Origin: an uncultured Propionibacteriaceae bacterium
GTDB lineage: Bacteria; Actinomycetota; Actinomycetes; Propionibacteriales; Propionibacteriaceae
Assembly (NCBI GenBank): GCA_937859105.1
Contig: CALMAD010000434.1
Coordinates: 1-7,953, forward strand
DNA length: 7,953 nt
Direction: 5' to 3'
Below the pieces are notes generated by a model. The model worked only from the letters and a program-made list of their open reading frames with translations. It had not been told where the DNA came from and did no database searches. Below are positions 5,977 to 7,953 of the stretch, one piece after another. How positions within the stretch are numbered: the stretch's first letter is position 1; each line of letters begins with the position of its first letter. Both the position numbers and the translations under genes were made by a program.

Positions 5977-6672
5977 CTAGGCCGTGGCCGGCTGCCGGGA
6001 GCTTCCCAGCCCCACCAGGCACGCCCCCGGGTCGGCGAACGGCCGCAACTCGAACTGCTCGCGCGAACGGACGTGGTCGAGCACGCCCTGGATCAGGCCA
6101 CGGTGGATCTCGCAGATGACCTGGGGGTACTCCCGCGCCAGGTCGAGCATCGGGCACGTCTCCAGCCGGATCAGCCCGTCGGGCGCCTCCCGCGGCGAAA
6201 AACCCAGCTCGGCGAACAGCGTCGTCAGCGTCGCCTTGACGGCATCCCGGTCGCCGGACGCCGCGACGAGCGCCGCGCGCTCGTTGCCCCAGCGGCGTCC
6301 GATCTCGAACGACCGCTCGGCCGGGTGGCCGTGCTGGACGAAGTCGCGAGCGATGACGCCCACCAGTTCGCGGTACTCAGTGCGACCCTCCTCCCCGCGC
6401 AATGCCCGGACGCCTTCGCCCGTCGCGGTGTAGCTCTGCGGACGCCGCCCGGGCCCCTCGATGGCGACGGTCTCCGACTCGACCAAGCCCTCGGCGGCCA
6501 GGGCCTCCAGGTGCTGGCGGGTCGTGTTGGGGTGCCCGCCGAGCCTGTCCACCAGGTCGTTCAGGGTGCCCGGGGCCTCGATCACGGCGCTCAGCACCCG
6601 GCGGCGCGCTGGTGTCAGCCGACCGCCCTCGGGCGCCGGTAACGGGCCGAGCTCACCTGTCATGTCGCTCAT
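5977..6672 (-). CDS. Winged-helix transcriptional regulator, COG2345/SufR-like
   Basis: 231 residues. N-terminal winged helix-turn-helix (about 18-90): LTPARRRVLSAVIEAPGTLNDLVDRLG, recognition helix in HPNTTRQHLEALAAEGLV (47-64), wing with GPGRRPQSYTATGEG. The C-terminal ligand domain carries three cysteines: Cys173 (ETCPMLDLA), Cys187 (YPQVICEIHRGLIQG) and Cys218 (DPGACLVGL), spaced C-x13-C-x30-C. SufR-type members of this family bind an Fe-S cluster through C-terminal cysteines, so a redox or iron-sulfur ligand is plausible here, though with one cysteine fewer than the usual four. The start at 6672 (MSDMTG) is used; 6663 (MTGEL) is an alternative, and neither has a good Shine-Dalgarno. It is divergent from the universal stress gene across 96 bp, so control of that gene and of itself is a reasonable guess. 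It ends in TAG. Confidence 0.87.
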   Translation of the reverse strand: MSDMTGELGPLPAPEGGRLTPARRRVLSAVIEAPGTLNDLVDRLGGHPNTTRQHLEALAAEGLVESETVAIEGPGRRPQSYTATGEGVRALRGEEGRTEYRELVGVIARDFVQHGHPAERSFEIGRRWGNERAALVAASGDRDAVKATLTTLFAELGFSPREAPDGLIRLETCPMLDLAREYPQVICEIHRGLIQGVLDHVRSREQFELRPFADPGACLVGLGSSRQPATA

Positions 6673-6717
6673 GGTGCCACAGCGGGGCTAGGGACGACGG
6701 CTTCCGCCCCTCCGGCG

Positions 6718-6723
6718 TAGACT
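6718..6723 (+). promoter_or_regulatory. Candidate -10 element of the universal stress gene
   Basis: TAGACT fits the actinobacterial TAnnnT pattern and lies in the most A+T-rich part of the 96-bp gap between the regulator and the universal stress gene, about 46 bp before the ATG. No clear -35 is present, which may mean the promoter needs an activator. Position and pattern are the only evidence. Confidence 0.45.
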
Positions 6724-6768
6724 CAAGACACGTATTCCTCCAGCAGCGTTGCGACCCAGGAGGCCGAC

Positions 6769-7698
6769 ATGTCCGATACCCCGCAATCCCCGACGCACGG
6801 CCGCATCGTGGTCGGCACCGACCTGTCCCCGCGCACCGGCCCGGCCATCGAGTGGGCCGCGAAGAGGGCAGACGCGGCGGGCGTCCCGCTGCTGGTCACG
6901 CTCGTCGTGCCCCCGGGCCCGCTGCTCTTGCGCAACGGTATCGACGACGCGGCGATCGTCGCCGACATCGGCCGGCACCTGCACGACCGCGGCGAGCAGA
7001 AGCTGGCGGACGAGAAGGCGCGCATCGCGCAGGCCCACCCCGACCTCGTCGTGGAGACGCGGCTGTACGAGGGCGACACGATCAGCACGCTCGCCGACGC
7101 GACCGACAGCGCCGCCCTCGTCGTGGTCGGCGCTCGCGGCAGCACGATGCCGATCGCGATTCCGGCCGTCGGGGGCACCTCCGACGCCCTGGTGACCCGG
7201 GCCCGCGGCCCCGTCGCCGTGGTGACGGACGCGGTGCAGGCCACCGCCGGGGGCCCGGTCGTCGTCGGCGTGGACGACTCGCCGGCGTCCGTGGAGGCGC
7301 TCCGCGTGGCGGTCGACGAGGCCCTCGCGCTCGGGGTGGGCGTCGAGGCGATCCACGCGTGGGATGTCGGGCCGTGGATGGCCGACATGCTCGTCGGCTG
7401 GTCGGTCGACCAGGCGACGATGGGCGGCACGCTCGAGTCGATGATGGACGCGCTGATCTCGCCGTACGCCCAAGAGCACCCCCACCTGCGCATCGAGCGC
7501 CGGCTCGTGCCCGGGCGGGCGTCCGACGTGCTGGGGTCGGCGTCCGAGGGGGCGTCGCTGCTGGTCGTCGGCTCGCGCGGGCGCGGCGGGCTGGCCGGGC
7601 TGTTCTTCGGCTCGACGAGCCGCGAGGTCCTGCGTCGCGCCAAGTGCCCGGTGATCGTGGTGCGGGCGCCCGGCGAGGAGCCGGCGGCCGGCCACTGA
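6769..7698 (+). CDS. Tandem-domain universal stress protein
   Basis: 309 residues, the usual length of actinobacterial two-domain Usp proteins; cytoplasmic. Domain 1 (about 11-155): RIVVGTDLSPRTGPAIEWAA with Asp18, then LVVVGARGS (117-125). Domain 2 (about 163-300): PVVVGVDDSPASVEALRVA, then the canonical nucleotide-binding motif G-2x-G-9x-G-S at 268-282 (GSRGRGGLAGLFFGS), and CPVIVVRAP at the end. In domain 1 the corresponding loop (121-137, GARGSTMPIAIPAVGGT) has two extra residues and does not fit the canonical spacing, so ATP binding there is doubtful. The ATG has a perfect AGGAGG (6758-6763) five bases upstream. Proteins of this type are induced by hypoxia, stationary phase and other stress; which signal acts here is not visible. 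Confidence 0.94.
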   Translation: MSDTPQSPTHGRIVVGTDLSPRTGPAIEWAAKRADAAGVPLLVTLVVPPGPLLLRNGIDDAAIVADIGRHLHDRGEQKLADEKARIAQAHPDLVVETRLYEGDTISTLADATDSAALVVVGARGSTMPIAIPAVGGTSDALVTRARGPVAVVTDAVQATAGGPVVVGVDDSPASVEALRVAVDEALALGVGVEAIHAWDVGPWMADMLVGWSVDQATMGGTLESMMDALISPYAQEHPHLRIERRLVPGRASDVLGSASEGASLLVVGSRGRGGLAGLFFGSTSREVLRRAKCPVIVVRAPGEEPAAGH

Positions 7699-7709
7699 CC
7701 CGGCTTTTT
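7686..7709 (+). terminator. Weak intrinsic terminator at the end of the universal stress gene
   Basis: GCCGG (7687-7691) pairs with CCGGC (7700-7704) across an 8-base loop that contains the stop codon, extended by one G-T pair (7686/7705), and is followed by five T's (7705-7709). The stem is short, but this T run is exceptional in such G+C-rich DNA. It also lies just upstream of the next gene's promoter, so it may serve both purposes. Confidence 0.45.
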
Positions 7710-7722
7710 CTACGGATTTCTG

Positions 7723-7731
7723 TGTAATAAT
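7723..7731 (+). promoter_or_regulatory. Extended -10 promoter of the DUF2249 gene
   Basis: TGT-AATAAT: a TGn extension followed by a hexamer matching TATAAT at five of six positions, in the only clearly A+T-rich stretch of the window. Transcription would start near 7738, giving a leader of about 17-20 bases that holds the GAGAGGAG Shine-Dalgarno (7744-7751). No TTGACA-like -35 is present at 16-18 bp, which suits an extended -10 or activator-dependent promoter. Confidence 0.6.
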
Positions 7732-7755
7732 GAGGGCCGACCCGAGAGGAGCCTG

Positions 7756-7953
7756 ATGAGCACCGAGATCCCCCTGACCGAGAAGTCCGCCTGCGGCTGC
7801 GGCGAGCACGACGAGGCGCTGCCCGAGCTCGACGCGCGCACGATCCCGCACGCGATCCGGCACGCCGCGATCCTGGGCGCGATCGATTCGCTGACGCCCG
7901 GCCGCGCGCTCGTGCTGGTCGCGCCGCACGATCCGAAGCCCCTGCTGGCCCAG
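7756..7953 (+). CDS. DUF2249 domain protein (5' part, 66 residues)
   Basis: Open to the right edge. After a short N-terminal tail with a CGCGEHDE segment (Cys13, Cys15, His18), the sequence LPELDARTIPHAIRHAAILGAIDSL, followed by RALVLVAPHDPKPLLAQ, is the DUF2249 pattern, a small TusA/SirA-like alpha-beta domain. Such proteins are often encoded near hemerythrin-like, nitrite/NO-related or Fe-S regulatory genes, but their reaction is not established. The start has GAGAGGAG at Shine-Dalgarno distance and its own promoter in the 57-bp gap after the universal stress gene. The remaining residues lie outside the window, so I cannot say whether it is single-domain or carries a further domain. Confidence 0.85.
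   Translation, partial: MSTEIPLTEKSACGCGEHDEALPELDARTIPHAIRHAAILGAIDSLTPGRALVLVAPHDPKPLLAQ

Noticed and set aside
4901..6157. 418-codon minus-strand open frame opposite the ATP-grasp gene
   Set aside because: Its translation shows no family motif, and it covers a well-conserved ATP-grasp gene; it is a composition-driven shadow.
6688..7929. 413-codon minus-strand open frame opposite the universal stress gene
   Set aside because: Arg/Gly/His-rich translation with no motif; the plus strand carries a clear Usp gene with AGGAGG.

Overview
The window comes from a very G+C-rich genome (roughly three quarters G+C by eye). Genes are tightly packed, with 1-, 4- and 8-base overlaps, strong third-position G/C preference and purine-rich Shine-Dalgarno sites. 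Together with the gene content (MobA joined to a DUF6457 domain, tandem universal stress protein, COG2345-type regulator, actinobacterial DUF2249 protein) this points to an actinomycete (Actinomycetota). I do not place it more finely. No rRNA, tRNA, insertion sequence, phage gene or CRISPR array is visible.

Layout. (1) Positions 1-2014, minus strand: a three-gene operon reading leftwards, telA (TelA/KlaA 'toxic anion resistance' coiled-coil protein), an XpaC-like small protein, and the start of an unrecognised protein cut off by the window edge. (2) Positions 2015-2161: a 147-bp divergent intergenic region with a perfect 6-bp-arm inverted repeat and candidate promoters in both directions. (3) Positions 2162-4974, plus strand: a molybdenum-cofactor operon moeA-moaC-mobA(DUF6457)-moaD in which every junction overlaps. 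MoaC makes cPMP, MoaD is the sulfur carrier that helps convert cPMP to molybdopterin, MoeA inserts molybdenum, and MobA adds the nucleotide. moaA, moaE and mogA are not in the window. (4) Positions 5018-5938, plus: an ATP-grasp enzyme of the DcsG/RimK-like type, 43 bp after moaD. (5) Positions 5977-6672, minus: a winged-helix regulator with three C-terminal cysteines (COG2345, SufR-like), convergent with the ATP-grasp gene and divergent from the next gene. (6) Positions 6769-7698, plus: a two-domain universal stress protein. (7) Positions 7756 to the end, plus: the 5' part of a DUF2249 protein with its own A+T-rich extended -10 promoter.

How it fits together. The core is ordinary Moco biosynthesis. 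The right-hand part (cysteine-bearing regulator, universal stress protein, DUF2249 protein) looks like a small redox or stress-response neighbourhood, but that link is inference from gene order. The most notable observations are a near-perfect internal ribosome-binding site and ATG inside the mobA-DUF6457 fusion, which could yield a free 83-residue DUF6457 protein; a strong excess of the hexamer GCGTCC/GGACGC across the whole window; and an uncharacterised DcsG-like ATP-grasp enzyme beside the Moco operon. I did not find convincing evidence for a wholly new multi-gene system.
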